This document shows positions 17,824 to 26,545 of a stretch of 64,000 bases of DNA, piece after piece; position 1 is the first letter of the stretch; each line of letters starts with the position of its first letter. The DNA comes from JAKFDI01 sp036676235 (GTDB taxonomy: Bacteria > Pseudomonadota > Gammaproteobacteria > Burkholderiales > Burkholderiaceae_C): contig JAKFDI010000010.1 of NCBI GenBank assembly GCA_036676235.1, positions 283,030 through 347,029 on the forward strand, given 5' to 3'. Position numbers and translations under genes: made by a program. The notes beneath the pieces were generated by a model. It did no database searches. It was given only the letters and a program-made list of their open reading frames with translations, and was not told where the DNA came from.

Positions 17824-18648
17824 TCAGATGAGCTTCTGCCCCGGGTCGGTGATCTTGCGCATCGGCTCGTAGCGCCCGGTGGCGGACTTCAGCGGATGCG
17901 CCGTCGCACCGCCGTTCCACTGCGGATCCTCGATCGACTCGAACACCTGCCGCAGCCGCTGGCCCCAGGTGCTGCGGATCATGTGGAAGTACGGGTTGTC
18001 GGCATCGATGCAGACGATCTGCTGCGTTTGCAGCCGGTCGCGTTCGTAGACGATGAGGTCCAGCGGCAACCCCACCGACAGATTGGACTTGAGCGTGGAG
18101 TCCATGGACACCAGCGCGCACTTGGCGGCTTCGTCCAGCGGCGTGGCCGGCGTGATCATGCGATCGAGCACCGGCTTGCCGTACTTCGACTCGCCGATCT
18201 GGTAGTAGCAGGTCTCGCGCGTGGCCTCGATGAAGTTGCCGGCGGCGTAGACGAGGAACAGGCGCATCGCCTCGCCCTTGATCTGCCCGCCGAAGATCAT
18301 CGCGGCGTTGAAGTCCATGCCCGACTGCTTGAGCGCCGCGCCGTCCTGGTCGTACACGCGGCGGATGGCACTGCCGAGCACGCGCACCGCGTCGAACAGG
18401 CTGGTCGCGTTCCAGATGGTGAGCGGCGGCTTGTCGCCATTGGGCAGTTCCTCGGTCTGCAGCAGCTCGCGCACCGATTGCGAGATCGACAGGTTGCCCG
18501 CCGTCTGCAGCACCATGAAACGATCGCCCGGTTGCTCGTACACCATGACCTTGCGGTAAGTGCTGATGTGGTCGAGCCCGGCGCTGGTGCGCGAGTCGGA
18601 GAGGAACACGAGCCCGGCGTCGAGCTTGATGCCGATGCAGTAGGTCAT
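17824..18648 (-). CDS. Proteasome-like protein Anbu
   Basis: A 274-residue member of the bacterial proteasome beta-subunit superfamily. It begins M-T-Y-C-I-G-I-K-L-D with no propeptide, so removal of Met would leave Thr as the N-terminal nucleophile, as in Anbu. L-V-F-L-S-D-S-R-T-S-A-G-L-D and L-Q-T-A-G-N-L-S-I-S-Q-S-V are Anbu-like. Known Anbu genes usually sit with transglutaminase, alpha-E and ATP-grasp genes; none is here. The ATG overlaps the mutS stop by 4 bp and the alpha/beta hydrolase follows directly. Peptidase activity of this family is unproven. Confidence 0.85.
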   Translation of the reverse strand: MTYCIGIKLDAGLVFLSDSRTSAGLDHISTYRKVMVYEQPGDRFMVLQTAGNLSISQSVRELLQTEELPNGDKPPLTIWNATSLFDAVRVLGSAIRRVYDQDGAALKQSGMDFNAAMIFGGQIKGEAMRLFLVYAAGNFIEATRETCYYQIGESKYGKPVLDRMITPATPLDEAAKCALVSMDSTLKSNLSVGLPLDLIVYERDRLQTQQIVCIDADNPYFHMIRSTWGQRLRQVFESIEDPQWNGGATAHPLKSATGRYEPMRKITDPGQKLI

Positions 18649-21275
18649 GGCGTGCCTTCGAGCGTGGCTTTCAGCCGGTAGAGCGCGTCCAGCGCCTCCT
18701 TCGGCGAGAGCGAATCGGGGTTGAGCGCGGCAAGCGCCTTTTCGGCGGCGGAGCGCTCGTGCACCGGCGCCGCGGCGGGCGCGGCGAACAGGTCGATCTG
18801 CGCGTCGTCGGCCTTCTGCTGCGCTTCGAGCGACTCAAGCGTGGCGCGCGCCTGGCGCACCAGCGACGCGGGCATGCCGGCGAGACGCGCCACCTGCACG
18901 CCGTAGCTGCGGCTGGCCGGGCCGGGCTGGATGTCGTGCAGGAAGACGATGTCGTCGCCGGTTTCCGCCGCCGACACGTGCATGTTCAAGGCGCGCGCAT
19001 GTTTCTCCGGGAAGCGCGTCAGCTCGAAGTAGTGGGTGGCAAACAGCGTGAAGGCGCGGCTGCGTTCGTGCAGATGGCTCGCGATGGCGCCGGCGAGCGC
19101 GAGGCCGTCGAAGGTCGAGGTGCCGCGGCCGATCTCGTCCATCAGCACCAGCGAATGTTCGGTGGCGGCGTGCAGGATGGCCGCCGCCTCGGTCATCTCC
19201 AGCATGAAGGTCGACTGCGCGTTCGCCAGATCATCGGCGGCACCGATGCGCGTGTGGATGGCGTCGATCGGCCCGAGCCGGCAGCTCGTGGCCGGCACGT
19301 GCGAGCCAATGGCCGCGAGCAGCGCGATCAGCGCCACCTGCCGCATGAAGGTGCTCTTGCCGCCCATGTTGGGGCCGGTGATGACGAGCATCTTGCGCGC
19401 GGCATCGAGCCGGCAGTCGTTGGGCATGAAGCTGCCGGCGCCGGTTTCCAGCAGACGCGCCTCGACCACCGGATGGCGCCCGGCCTGGATGTCGATGCAG
19501 GGCTCGCGCACGAACTGTGGGCGGCACCAGTTCAGCGTGGCCGAACGTTCGGCCAGCGCCGTCAGCACGTCGAGGCTCGCGAGTGCCTGGGCCACCGCAG
19601 CCAGCGCTTCCACATGCGGCTGCAGCGCAGCCAGCAGTTGTTCGTACAGCAGCTTCTCGCGTGCCAGCGCGCGGTCTTGTGCCGACAGCGCCTTGTCCTC
19701 GAAGGTCTTGAGTTCGGGCGTGACGAAGCGCTCGGCGTTCTTCAGCGTCTGGCGGCGCTGGTAGTCGGCGGGCACCTTGTCGGCCTGGCTTTGGGTCACC
19801 TCGATGTAGAAGCCGTGCACGCGGTTGAACTGCACGCGCAGGTTGGCGATGCCGGTGCGCTGGCGCTCGCGCGCTTCCAGATCGAGCAGGTAGGCGTCGC
19901 AGTTCTGGCTGATGCCTCGCAGCTCGTCGAGTTGCGAATCGAAGCCTTCGGCGATGACGCCGCCGTCGCGAAGCAGTACCGCCGGTTCTTGCGCGAGCGC
20001 CGCGCTCAGCAGGGCGGCAATGCCCGGCGAAGGCGTCAGCGATTCGGCCAGCATGTCGAGCAGCACAGCGGCGCCTGTCGGCACCTGCTTGCGCAAGGCC
20101 GGCAGCAACTGCAGCGTGGCGCGCAGGCCGGTGAGTTCCCTCGGACGCACCTGGCGCAGCGCGACGCGCGAGGTGATGCGCTCGACGTCGCACACGCCGC
20201 GCAAGGATTCGCGCAGCGCTTGCGGATTCACGTCGAGCAGCACGTCGATCGCGTCGTGCCGCTGCGTCGCGACGGTGCGCTCGCGCAGCGGGTGCGTGAG
20301 CCAACGCCGCAAGGTGCGGCTGCCCATGCCGGTGCGGCAGGTGTCGAGCAGCGAGAGCAGGGTGGGCGAATCTTCGCCGCGCAGGGTTTGCGTCAATTCG
20401 AGATTGCGCACGGTGGTGGGCGGCAGATCGAGCAACTCGCTCGTGCGCTGCACCTCAAGCGTTCGCACATGCGACAGCGCCTGGCCTTGTGTGTGCTCGG
20501 CATAAGCGAGCAGCGCAGCGGCCGCGGCATGCGCCACGCTCAACTCCTGCGCATTGAAGCCGGCGAGGCTCGCCACGCGCAGTTGCTCGCACAGTTTGCG
20601 CAGGCCCAGCGCCGAATCGAACTGCCATGCGGGGCGATGGGTGACGGCGAGACGCGCCTGTTCCAGCGCCGATGGCACCTGGTCGCGGTCGACGAGGGCT
20701 TCGCTCGCGTTCAATCGCGTGAGCCAGCCGGCGAGTTCGGCATCCGAGCATTCCGCCAGGCCGAGCTGGCCGCTCGTGAGTCCGAGCCAGGCGATGCCCC
20801 AGGTGACCACGCCGCGCTGGGTGCGCGAGGAGAGGGCGAGCAGCAACGCATCGCTCTTGTCCGACAGCAGTTCGGTATCCGTCACCGTGCCCGGCGTGAC
20901 CACGCGCACGACCTTGCGTTCCACAGGGCCCTTGGCCGTGGCCACATCGCCCACCTGCTCGGCAATCGCCACCGCCTCGCCCATGCGAATGAGCCTGGCG
21001 AGGTAGTTCTCCACCGCGTGCACCGGCACGCCCGCCATCACCACGGGCTCGCCGGCGCTCTGGCCGCGCGTGGTGAGCGTGATGTCGAGCAGGCGGTTGG
21101 CGCGGCGCGCGTCGTCGAAGAACAGCTCGTAGAAATCGCCCATGCGATAGAACACGAGCGTGTCGGGATGCTCAGCTTTGATGCGCAGGTACTGCTGCAT
21201 CATCGGCGTGTGACCGGCCAGCGACGGCGCGGCGCCGCTGTCCTGTGCTGGGGTGCGCACGGCTGGTTCGTTCAT
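18645..21275 (-). CDS. mutS: DNA mismatch repair protein MutS
   Basis: An 876-residue mismatch-recognition ATPase. The N-terminal domain holds R-M-G-D-F-Y-E-L-F, containing the mismatch-wedge F-x-E. The C-terminal ATPase has Walker A G-P-N-M-G-G-K-S-T-F-M-R and Walker B L-V-L-M-D-E-I-G-R-G-T-S-T-F-D-G. The start is the ATG at 21275; the longer frame reaches into the divergent promoter region. It is the first gene of a unit with Anbu and a hydrolase. Divergent from the OmpA-like lipoprotein gene. Confidence 0.97.
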   Translation of the reverse strand: MNEPAVRTPAQDSGAAPSLAGHTPMMQQYLRIKAEHPDTLVFYRMGDFYELFFDDARRANRLLDITLTTRGQSAGEPVVMAGVPVHAVENYLARLIRMGEAVAIAEQVGDVATAKGPVERKVVRVVTPGTVTDTELLSDKSDALLLALSSRTQRGVVTWGIAWLGLTSGQLGLAECSDAELAGWLTRLNASEALVDRDQVPSALEQARLAVTHRPAWQFDSALGLRKLCEQLRVASLAGFNAQELSVAHAAAAALLAYAEHTQGQALSHVRTLEVQRTSELLDLPPTTVRNLELTQTLRGEDSPTLLSLLDTCRTGMGSRTLRRWLTHPLRERTVATQRHDAIDVLLDVNPQALRESLRGVCDVERITSRVALRQVRPRELTGLRATLQLLPALRKQVPTGAAVLLDMLAESLTPSPGIAALLSAALAQEPAVLLRDGGVIAEGFDSQLDELRGISQNCDAYLLDLEARERQRTGIANLRVQFNRVHGFYIEVTQSQADKVPADYQRRQTLKNAERFVTPELKTFEDKALSAQDRALAREKLLYEQLLAALQPHVEALAAVAQALASLDVLTALAERSATLNWCRPQFVREPCIDIQAGRHPVVEARLLETGAGSFMPNDCRLDAARKMLVITGPNMGGKSTFMRQVALIALLAAIGSHVPATSCRLGPIDAIHTRIGAADDLANAQSTFMLEMTEAAAILHAATEHSLVLMDEIGRGTSTFDGLALAGAIASHLHERSRAFTLFATHYFELTRFPEKHARALNMHVSAAETGDDIVFLHDIQPGPASRSYGVQVARLAGMPASLVRQARATLESLEAQQKADDAQIDLFAAPAAAPVHERSAAEKALAALNPDSLSPKEALDALYRLKATLEGTP

Positions 21276-21352
21276 CGTGGTGTGTGGGCGGTGACGGGCC
21301 GCTGTTGCCCGGTTCGCACTCTCGGTCGTCGACGAGGCGCGCGGGCATGGGA

Positions 21353-21382
21353 TTGTCGCTGCAATCGTGGCCTGCCTAAGAT
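21353..21382 (+). promoter_or_regulatory. Candidate promoter of the OmpA-like lipoprotein gene
   Basis: TTGTCG (21353-21358), an 18-bp spacer and TAAGAT (21377-21382) lie 31 bp before the ATG. A purine-rich GGGAGAGAGGA ribosome binding site follows at about 21402-21412. This is a match to the sigma-70 pattern only. Confidence 0.4.
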
Positions 21383-21412
21383 GCCCGGCACACAAACGCC
21401 AGGGAGAGAGGA

Positions 21413-22678
21413 ATGAACTTTGCTCGCATGGCCGCGACCGTCGCGGCCGCTACCCTCCTGATGCTGGCCGGCTGCGCGACGCCGTCGCCCGACGACAGCG
21501 AATCGAAGGTCCCGCCGCCGGCACCCGCGCCGGTTGCGCCGGAGCCAGCACCGGCAGCGCCATCACCTCCACCGCTGCCCCCGGCGCCTTTCACGGCGGC
21601 CATCGAACGTGCCGGCGACAAGCTCTTCGCTTCGGGCACGACCAGCCTCGGCGTGGCAACTCGCGTGCTGGTGATAGACCCGCTCATCGACGGCGCCTCC
21701 GGCCAGCAGACTGCTGGCACGGTGCAACTGGGCGAGCGGCTGGCCGCGATCGTGAAGGCGCGCTACCCGATGTGGACCGTGCAGCCGCTCACCCGCGAAG
21801 CGCTCGATGCGAAGCCGCTGCTGCTCATCGGCACGCTCACGCCCATCAACACGACCAACGCGGTGAACGAGGTGGCCGATGCGTTCCGCATCTGCCTGCG
21901 CCTCATCGACCTGCGCAACGGCCGCGTGGTGGCACGCCACCTCGATCGCGCGACGGTCGACAGCGTGGACGCCGAACCGACGCGCTTCTTCCGCGACAGC
22001 GCGACCTGGCATCGCGGCAAGGCTGTGAGCGGCTACATCAAGTCGTGCCACGCCACAGCGATCGGCGATCCGATCGATCCCGACTACCTGAGGGGCCTGC
22101 CCGCGGCGGCGGTGCTCAACGAAGCGCTGGCGGCCTACAGCGCCAACCAGCTGCGCGACGCCTATCGCCTGTACCGCAGCGCGGCAGAACTGGCCGAGCC
22201 CGACGACCTGCGCGTGCTCAACGGCCAGTACCTGACGAGCTGGCGCCGTGGCCGCCACACGGAGGCGGCGGGCGTGTTCGACAAGATCGTGCAGGCCGGG
22301 CTCGATGCGAACAAGCTCTCGCTCAAGCTGCTGTTCGCGCCGGGAAGCACCCGTCTGCTGGCGAGCGGCGATCTGCCGGCGCAGTACACGATGTGGCTGC
22401 GCACGGTGGGCAAGCGTTCGTCGGCCGGCGATGACTGCCTGCGCGTCGTCGGCCACAGCAGCCGCACCGGCACGGCGGCCGTCAACGAGGAGTTGTCGCA
22501 ACGCCGCGCCGAAGCCGTCAGGCACCGCCTCGAAGCGAGCGCGCCCAAGCTGCGCAAGCGCATTGCCGTGGAAGGCATGGGGTGGCGCCAGAACCTCATT
22601 GGTCTCGGCACCGACGACTTGCGCGATGCGCTTGACCGCCGGGTCGAGTTCCGCGTGGTGCCGTGCTCGGTGGGCTAG
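21413..22678 (+). CDS. OmpA-like lipoprotein
   Basis: A 421-residue envelope protein. It has a lipoprotein signal with lipobox L-A-G-C (Cys22) and then a proline/alanine-rich linker to about residue 62. The middle domain (about 65-285) has no motif I recognise. A C-terminal OmpA peptidoglycan-binding domain spans about 300-418, with V-V-G-H-S-S-R-T-G, N-E-E-L-S-Q-R-R-A-E-A-V and a final R-R-V-E-F-R. It probably tethers the outer membrane to the cell wall. The strong ribosome binding site next to the ATG fixes the start. Confidence 0.85.
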   Translation: MNFARMAATVAAATLLMLAGCATPSPDDSESKVPPPAPAPVAPEPAPAAPSPPPLPPAPFTAAIERAGDKLFASGTTSLGVATRVLVIDPLIDGASGQQTAGTVQLGERLAAIVKARYPMWTVQPLTREALDAKPLLLIGTLTPINTTNAVNEVADAFRICLRLIDLRNGRVVARHLDRATVDSVDAEPTRFFRDSATWHRGKAVSGYIKSCHATAIGDPIDPDYLRGLPAAAVLNEALAAYSANQLRDAYRLYRSAAELAEPDDLRVLNGQYLTSWRRGRHTEAAGVFDKIVQAGLDANKLSLKLLFAPGSTRLLASGDLPAQYTMWLRTVGKRSSAGDDCLRVVGHSSRTGTAAVNEELSQRRAEAVRHRLEASAPKLRKRIAVEGMGWRQNLIGLGTDDLRDALDRRVEFRVVPCSVG

Positions 22679-22680
22679 GA

Positions 22681-22770
22681 CCACCCCCTACGCGCTTCGC
22701 GCGCCCCCTCAAGGGGGCACCGCTGGCGGGCCGGCAAAGCCGGTCCCGCGGCGGCCGCTTGATCGTCGGC
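22681..22770 (+). repeat. Dispersed GC-rich palindromic element, copy A
   Basis: This lies immediately after the OmpA-like gene and contains CGCGCTTCGCGCG and GCCCCCTCAAGGGGGC dyads, then CGGTCCCGCGGCGGCCGCTT. It is homologous to copy B at 14297-14389, reversed. The hairpins could double as a terminator. Confidence 0.75.
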
Positions 22771-22784
22771 CTGCGCGGCGCGGG

Positions 22785-23741
22785 TCAGAGCTTGGGCCCC
22801 GCGTCCGTCCGGCGGATGCGCACGGGCTTGCGCACGACTGGCTCGGCCGGCGGCGCTTCGGCGCTCGCGGCTAGTGCCTGTTCGGGCGTGAGCCCGATCT
22901 GTGTCGTCGCGGCGGCGTGCACCTCGTCCTCGGCGATCACGTGGGTGAAGGGCGAGAGCATCTGCACGAGTTGCCCGTAGATCTTCGGGTTGCCGGCCAC
23001 CACTTCGCGCTGGTACAGGAAGTCGGCGTCGCCGGTGAAGTTGCCGATCAGCCCGCCGGCCTCGGTGATCATCAGCGATGCGGCGGCCATGTCCCAGGGG
23101 CTGAGGCCCGTCTCGAAGAAGCCGTCGTACCAGCCCGCCGCCACGTAGCACAGGTCGAGCGCCGCCGCGCCTGGGCGGCGCAGGCCGGCACAGGAACGCG
23201 ACACCAGCTCGAACATCTGCATGTAGCGCTTGAAGTTGTCGCCCCGGCGGAACGGAAAGCCGGTGCCGATCAGGCAATCGGCCATGCGATTGCGGCGCGA
23301 GACGCGCAGGCGCTTGTCGTTCAGGAAGGCGCCGCGGCCCTTGGAGGCGTAGAAGAGGTCGTTGCGCGTTGGGTCGTACACCACGGCCTGCTGGATCTGA
23401 CCGCGGAACGCCAGCGCGATCGACACCGCATACGCCGGAAAGCCGTGGATGAAGTTGGTGGTGCCGTCCAGCGGATCGATGATCCAGAGGTACTCGCTGT
23501 CCTTCGCACCATGCGCGCGGCCCGATTCTTCAGCCAGGATGCCGTGGTCCGGATAGGCGGCAAGAAGGGTTTCGATGATGGCGCGCTCCGCCGCCTGGTC
23601 CACCTCCGTCACGAAGTCGTTGGGCGACTTGGTGTTCACCTTCAGCAGGTCCACGTCGAGCGACGCGCGATTGATGATGGTCCCCGCCGCACGAGCCGCC
23701 TTGACGGCGATATTGAGCATGGGGTGCAACGCTTGCGACAT
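22785..23741 (-). CDS. suhB: Inositol-1-monophosphatase family protein SuhB
   Basis: A 318-residue magnesium-dependent phosphatase. Motifs D-F-V-T-E-V-D, W-I-I-D-P-L-D-G-T-T-N-F-I-H-G and S-P-W-D-M-A-A-A give the full metal and substrate site. In E. coli SuhB also acts in rRNA antitermination. The C-terminal 50 residues, rich in A, E and P, exceed the E. coli length (267) and are of unknown use. The ATG at 23741 is where homology begins. Divergent from trmJ. Confidence 0.93.
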   Translation of the reverse strand: MSQALHPMLNIAVKAARAAGTIINRASLDVDLLKVNTKSPNDFVTEVDQAAERAIIETLLAAYPDHGILAEESGRAHGAKDSEYLWIIDPLDGTTNFIHGFPAYAVSIALAFRGQIQQAVVYDPTRNDLFYASKGRGAFLNDKRLRVSRRNRMADCLIGTGFPFRRGDNFKRYMQMFELVSRSCAGLRRPGAAALDLCYVAAGWYDGFFETGLSPWDMAAASLMITEAGGLIGNFTGDADFLYQREVVAGNPKIYGQLVQMLSPFTHVIAEDEVHAAATTQIGLTPEQALAASAEAPPAEPVVRKPVRIRRTDAGPKL

Positions 23742-23877
23742 GGGAATTCCTGCGGCGGGACGAGAGGGGGATGGCGGGAAGAAAGAGCGTGCAGGCGCGG
23801 CGAACGGTGAGGCCGGCGAAGCGCTGCAGATAATGCCGATTTTAGCCGGCGCCCCTGTGCGCCTGCGGCGCGAGCGC

Positions 23878-24621
23878 ATGCCGGACTCCACACGTTTCAT
23901 CCTGCTCAACACCAGCCATCCCGGCAATGTCGGCGCGGCCGCGCGGGCGATGAAGGTGATGGGGTTTTCCGATCTGGTGCTGGTCGCGCCGCGCTTTGCC
24001 GACGTGCTGCAGATGCCCGAGGCGACGGCCTTCGCCAGCGGTGCCACCGACGTGCTGCAAAGCGCGCGCATCGTGCCCGACATCGCGCAGGCGCTGGACG
24101 GCATCACCTTCGCGGTCGCGACAGCCATGACGGCGCGCGACTTCGGCCCGCCCACGCGCGCGCCGCGTGAACTGTTCGCCGAACTGGCGCCGGGCGGGCA
24201 TCGTGTGGGCTTCGTGTTCGGCTCCGAGCGCTACGGCGTCGCCAATGAAGATGTGTACCGCTGCCACGCCTGCATCAGCATCCCGACGCATCCTGACTAC
24301 GGCTCGCTGAACCTGTCGCAGGCGGTGCAACTCGTCGCCTACGACTGGCGCCAGGCGCTCGGCGGGTTTGGCGTGACGCGGCGGCCCGATCCGGCGCTGG
24401 CGGATGCGCGCGCGGTGCAGGGCACGCTCGAACATTGGCGTGGCACGCTCGAAGCGCTGGGCTTTCTCGACCCGAACGCGCCCAAGAAACTGATGCCCCG
24501 GCTCAACCAGCTCGCCAACCGCGCGCAGCTGAGCGACGCCGAAGTGCACATCCTGCGCGGCATCGCGCGGGCCATCGACAAGGCCGTCGCGGCGGCCGAC
24601 AAGGGCACCAGCGAACCCTGA
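23878..24621 (+). CDS. trmJ: tRNA (cytidine/uridine-2'-O) methyltransferase TrmJ
   Basis: A 247-residue SPOUT (trefoil-knot) methyltransferase, expected to methylate position 32 of tRNA. N-T-S-H-P-G-N-V-G-A-A-A-R-A-M-K near residue 9, F-G-S-E-R-Y-G-V-A-N-E-D, and S-L-N-L-S-Q-A-V-Q-L make the substrate and SAM-binding knot. The C-terminal 75-residue extension after the knot is typical of TrmJ. The start at 23878 fits the divergent suhB promoter region. Confidence 0.9.
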   Translation: MPDSTRFILLNTSHPGNVGAAARAMKVMGFSDLVLVAPRFADVLQMPEATAFASGATDVLQSARIVPDIAQALDGITFAVATAMTARDFGPPTRAPRELFAELAPGGHRVGFVFGSERYGVANEDVYRCHACISIPTHPDYGSLNLSQAVQLVAYDWRQALGGFGVTRRPDPALADARAVQGTLEHWRGTLEALGFLDPNAPKKLMPRLNQLANRAQLSDAEVHILRGIARAIDKAVAAADKGTSEP

Positions 24622-24706
24622 TCCTGCCGGGCCGGCCACACCCTTGCCGGCGTCTCGATTCGGGCCCCGCCGCTAAACTGCCGCGACCTTTCGCCCCGGC
24701 CACGCC

Positions 24707-25477
24707 ATGTTCCAGCGCCTCAGAGAAGACATCGCCTGCATCCTCGAGCGCGACCCCGCCGCGCGTTCGACGTGGGAGGTGCTCACCTGTTATCCGGGCC
24801 TGCATGCGCTGGTGATGCACCGCATCGCGCACCGTTGCTGGACCGGCGGCTGGCTGTGGCTCGGGCGCTTCGTCTCGCATCTGTCGCGCATGTTTACCGG
24901 CATCGAGATCCATCCGGCCGCGGTGATCGGACGGCGCGTGTTCATCGACCACGGCATGGGCATCGTCATCGGCGAAACCGCCGAGATCGGCGATGAATGC
25001 ACGATCTACCAGGGCGTGACGCTCGGCGGCACGGCGCTCTACAAGGGGGCCAAGCGCCATCCGACGCTGGGCCGAGGCGTGGTCGTGAGCGCGGGCGCGA
25101 AGGTGCTCGGCGGCTTCACGGTCGGCGACGGCGCGCGTGTCGGCTCCAACGCGGTGCTGCTCAAGCCCGTGCCGCCCGGCGCCACGGCGGTAGGCATTCC
25201 GGCGCGCATCATCGAAGCCCAGGCGGATGCGGTGCGCGAAGAGGCCTCGGCGCGCATGGGCTTCTCGGCCTACGGTGTCACGCAGGGCGACGACCCGGTG
25301 GCGCAGGCGATGAAAGGGCTGATCGACCATACGGCCGGGCACGAGCACCAGATCGCGCTGCTGTGGGCGGCGGTCGAGAAGCTCTCCGGCCGGCGCGTGG
25401 ACGACGACTGCGTGCCCGACGACGCGCAGACCACCGAGCACTTCGATGCCGAGCGCCTGAACCAGCTCGTGAAGTAG
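24707..25477 (+). CDS. cysE: Serine O-acetyltransferase
   Basis: A 256-residue hexapeptide-repeat acetyltransferase that makes O-acetylserine for cysteine synthesis. Left-handed helix residues run about 70-165, with F-I-D-H-G-M-G-I-V-I-G-E-T-A near 82 and Q-G-V-T-L-G-G-T near 103. It lacks the long N-terminal domain of E. coli CysE and resembles the shorter plant/NifP/EpsC-type enzymes. The extra tail of about 80 residues after the helix is common in Burkholderiales. Confidence 0.93.
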   Translation: MFQRLREDIACILERDPAARSTWEVLTCYPGLHALVMHRIAHRCWTGGWLWLGRFVSHLSRMFTGIEIHPAAVIGRRVFIDHGMGIVIGETAEIGDECTIYQGVTLGGTALYKGAKRHPTLGRGVVVSAGAKVLGGFTVGDGARVGSNAVLLKPVPPGATAVGIPARIIEAQADAVREEASARMGFSAYGVTQGDDPVAQAMKGLIDHTAGHEHQIALLWAAVEKLSGRRVDDDCVPDDAQTTEHFDAERLNQLVK

Positions 25478-25545
25478 CGCCGCGCGGCACGCGCATTGCC
25501 CGCTCTCCCTGATCCGGCTTCGTGCCGTTTCATCAGGAGAAGCTC

Positions 25546-25926
25546 ATGGCTCATGAACAGTTCGCGGCCTGCATCGAGGCCTGCCAGCAGTGCGCCAGCG
25601 CGTGCGACCACTGCAGCACCGCGTGTCTCGCGGAGGATGACGTGAAGGCGATGGCCCGCTGCATCGCACTCGACATGGACTGCGCCGGCATCTGTCGTTA
25701 TGCGGCCGGCGCCATGGCACGCGGCAGCGAGATGGCGCAGTCGGTGTGCGCACTGTGCGCCGACATCTGCGAAGCCTGCGGCGAAGAATGCGGCCGCCAT
25801 GCGATGGGCCACTGCCAGGAATGCGCCGAGGCGTGCCGCCGCTGTGCGGCCGAGTGCCGGCGCATGTCGCAGGCCTCGGTCAAGGCCGGTACCGCACGAG
25901 GCGCAAGCGCCGGCGCGCACCACTGA
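25546..25926 (+). CDS. Cysteine-rich four-helix copper-storage-type protein (DUF326)
   Basis: A 126-residue protein with 19 cysteines, at positions including 9, 13, 16, 20, 23, 27, 39, 46, 50, 68, 71, 75, 78, 82, 90, 93, 97, 100 and 104. The C-x3-C and C-x2-C spacing places them on one face of helices, as in Csp copper-storage proteins that hold Cu(I) inside a four-helix bundle. There is no signal peptide, so it would be cytosolic like Csp3. A clear AGGAGA site at 25535-25540 fixes the ATG. No copper exporter or regulator is adjacent. Confidence 0.85.
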   Translation: MAHEQFAACIEACQQCASACDHCSTACLAEDDVKAMARCIALDMDCAGICRYAAGAMARGSEMAQSVCALCADICEACGEECGRHAMGHCQECAEACRRCAAECRRMSQASVKAGTARGASAGAHH

Positions 25927-25951
25927 ACGGCGCGCCTCGAGTCGCGCCGGG

Positions 25952-26545
25952 TCAGGCGGCCGGTGTCGACCGTTGGGCGGATTTGGGCCGGAACGCCCTG
26001 CAGACCTCGGGCACCGTCTCGAGGTACGGGCCGCCGATCAGGTCGATGCAATAGGGCACGGCTGCAAAGATGCCGTGCACCGGCGGCTGCATCGTCGGCA
26101 GCCCCTCGAGCGTTTCGGCGATCGACTTCGGCTGGCCGGGCAGGTTGATGATCAGCGCCTTGCCGCGGATCACCGCCACCTGGCGCGAGAGGATGGCGGT
26201 CGGCACGAAGTTCAAGCTGATCTGGCGCATCTGCTCGCCGAAGCCCGGCATCACCTTGTCGGCCACCGCAAGCGTGGCCTCGGGCGTCACGTCGCGCGGC
26301 GCGGGGCCGGTGCCGCCAGTGGTCAGCACAAGATCACAACGCGCCGTGTCCACCAGTTCTCGCAGGGCGGCGCTGACGCCGTCCTTGTCGTCTGGAATGA
26401 GCCGCGTTTCCCAGTCGATGGGGTTGCGCAGCGCGCGCGAGAGCCAGGCCTGCAGCGCGGGAATGCCCTTGTCTTCGTAGACGCCGCCGGAGGCCCGGTC
26501 GCTCACCGACACGAGGCCGATGCGCACGCGGTCGAAGTCACTCAT
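25952..26545 (-). CDS. mog: Molybdopterin adenylyltransferase
   Basis: A 197-residue MogA/MoaB-fold enzyme that adenylates molybdopterin before molybdenum insertion. T-T-G-G-T-G-P-A-P-R-D-V-T-P-E-A-T near residue 75 and L-P-G-Q-P-K-S-I near 130 are diagnostic. It overlaps darP by 8 bp. The molybdenum cofactor it helps make would be needed by the NasA nitrate reductase encoded later in this window. Confidence 0.93.
   Translation of the reverse strand: MSDFDRVRIGLVSVSDRASGGVYEDKGIPALQAWLSRALRNPIDWETRLIPDDKDGVSAALRELVDTARCDLVLTTGGTGPAPRDVTPEATLAVADKVMPGFGEQMRQISLNFVPTAILSRQVAVIRGKALIINLPGQPKSIAETLEGLPTMQPPVHGIFAAVPYCIDLIGGPYLETVPEVCRAFRPKSAQRSTPAA

Noticed and set aside
18759..21416. An 885-codon open frame antisense to mutS
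   Set aside because: MutS motifs are complete on the minus strand; this frame has low-complexity composition and no recognisable domain.
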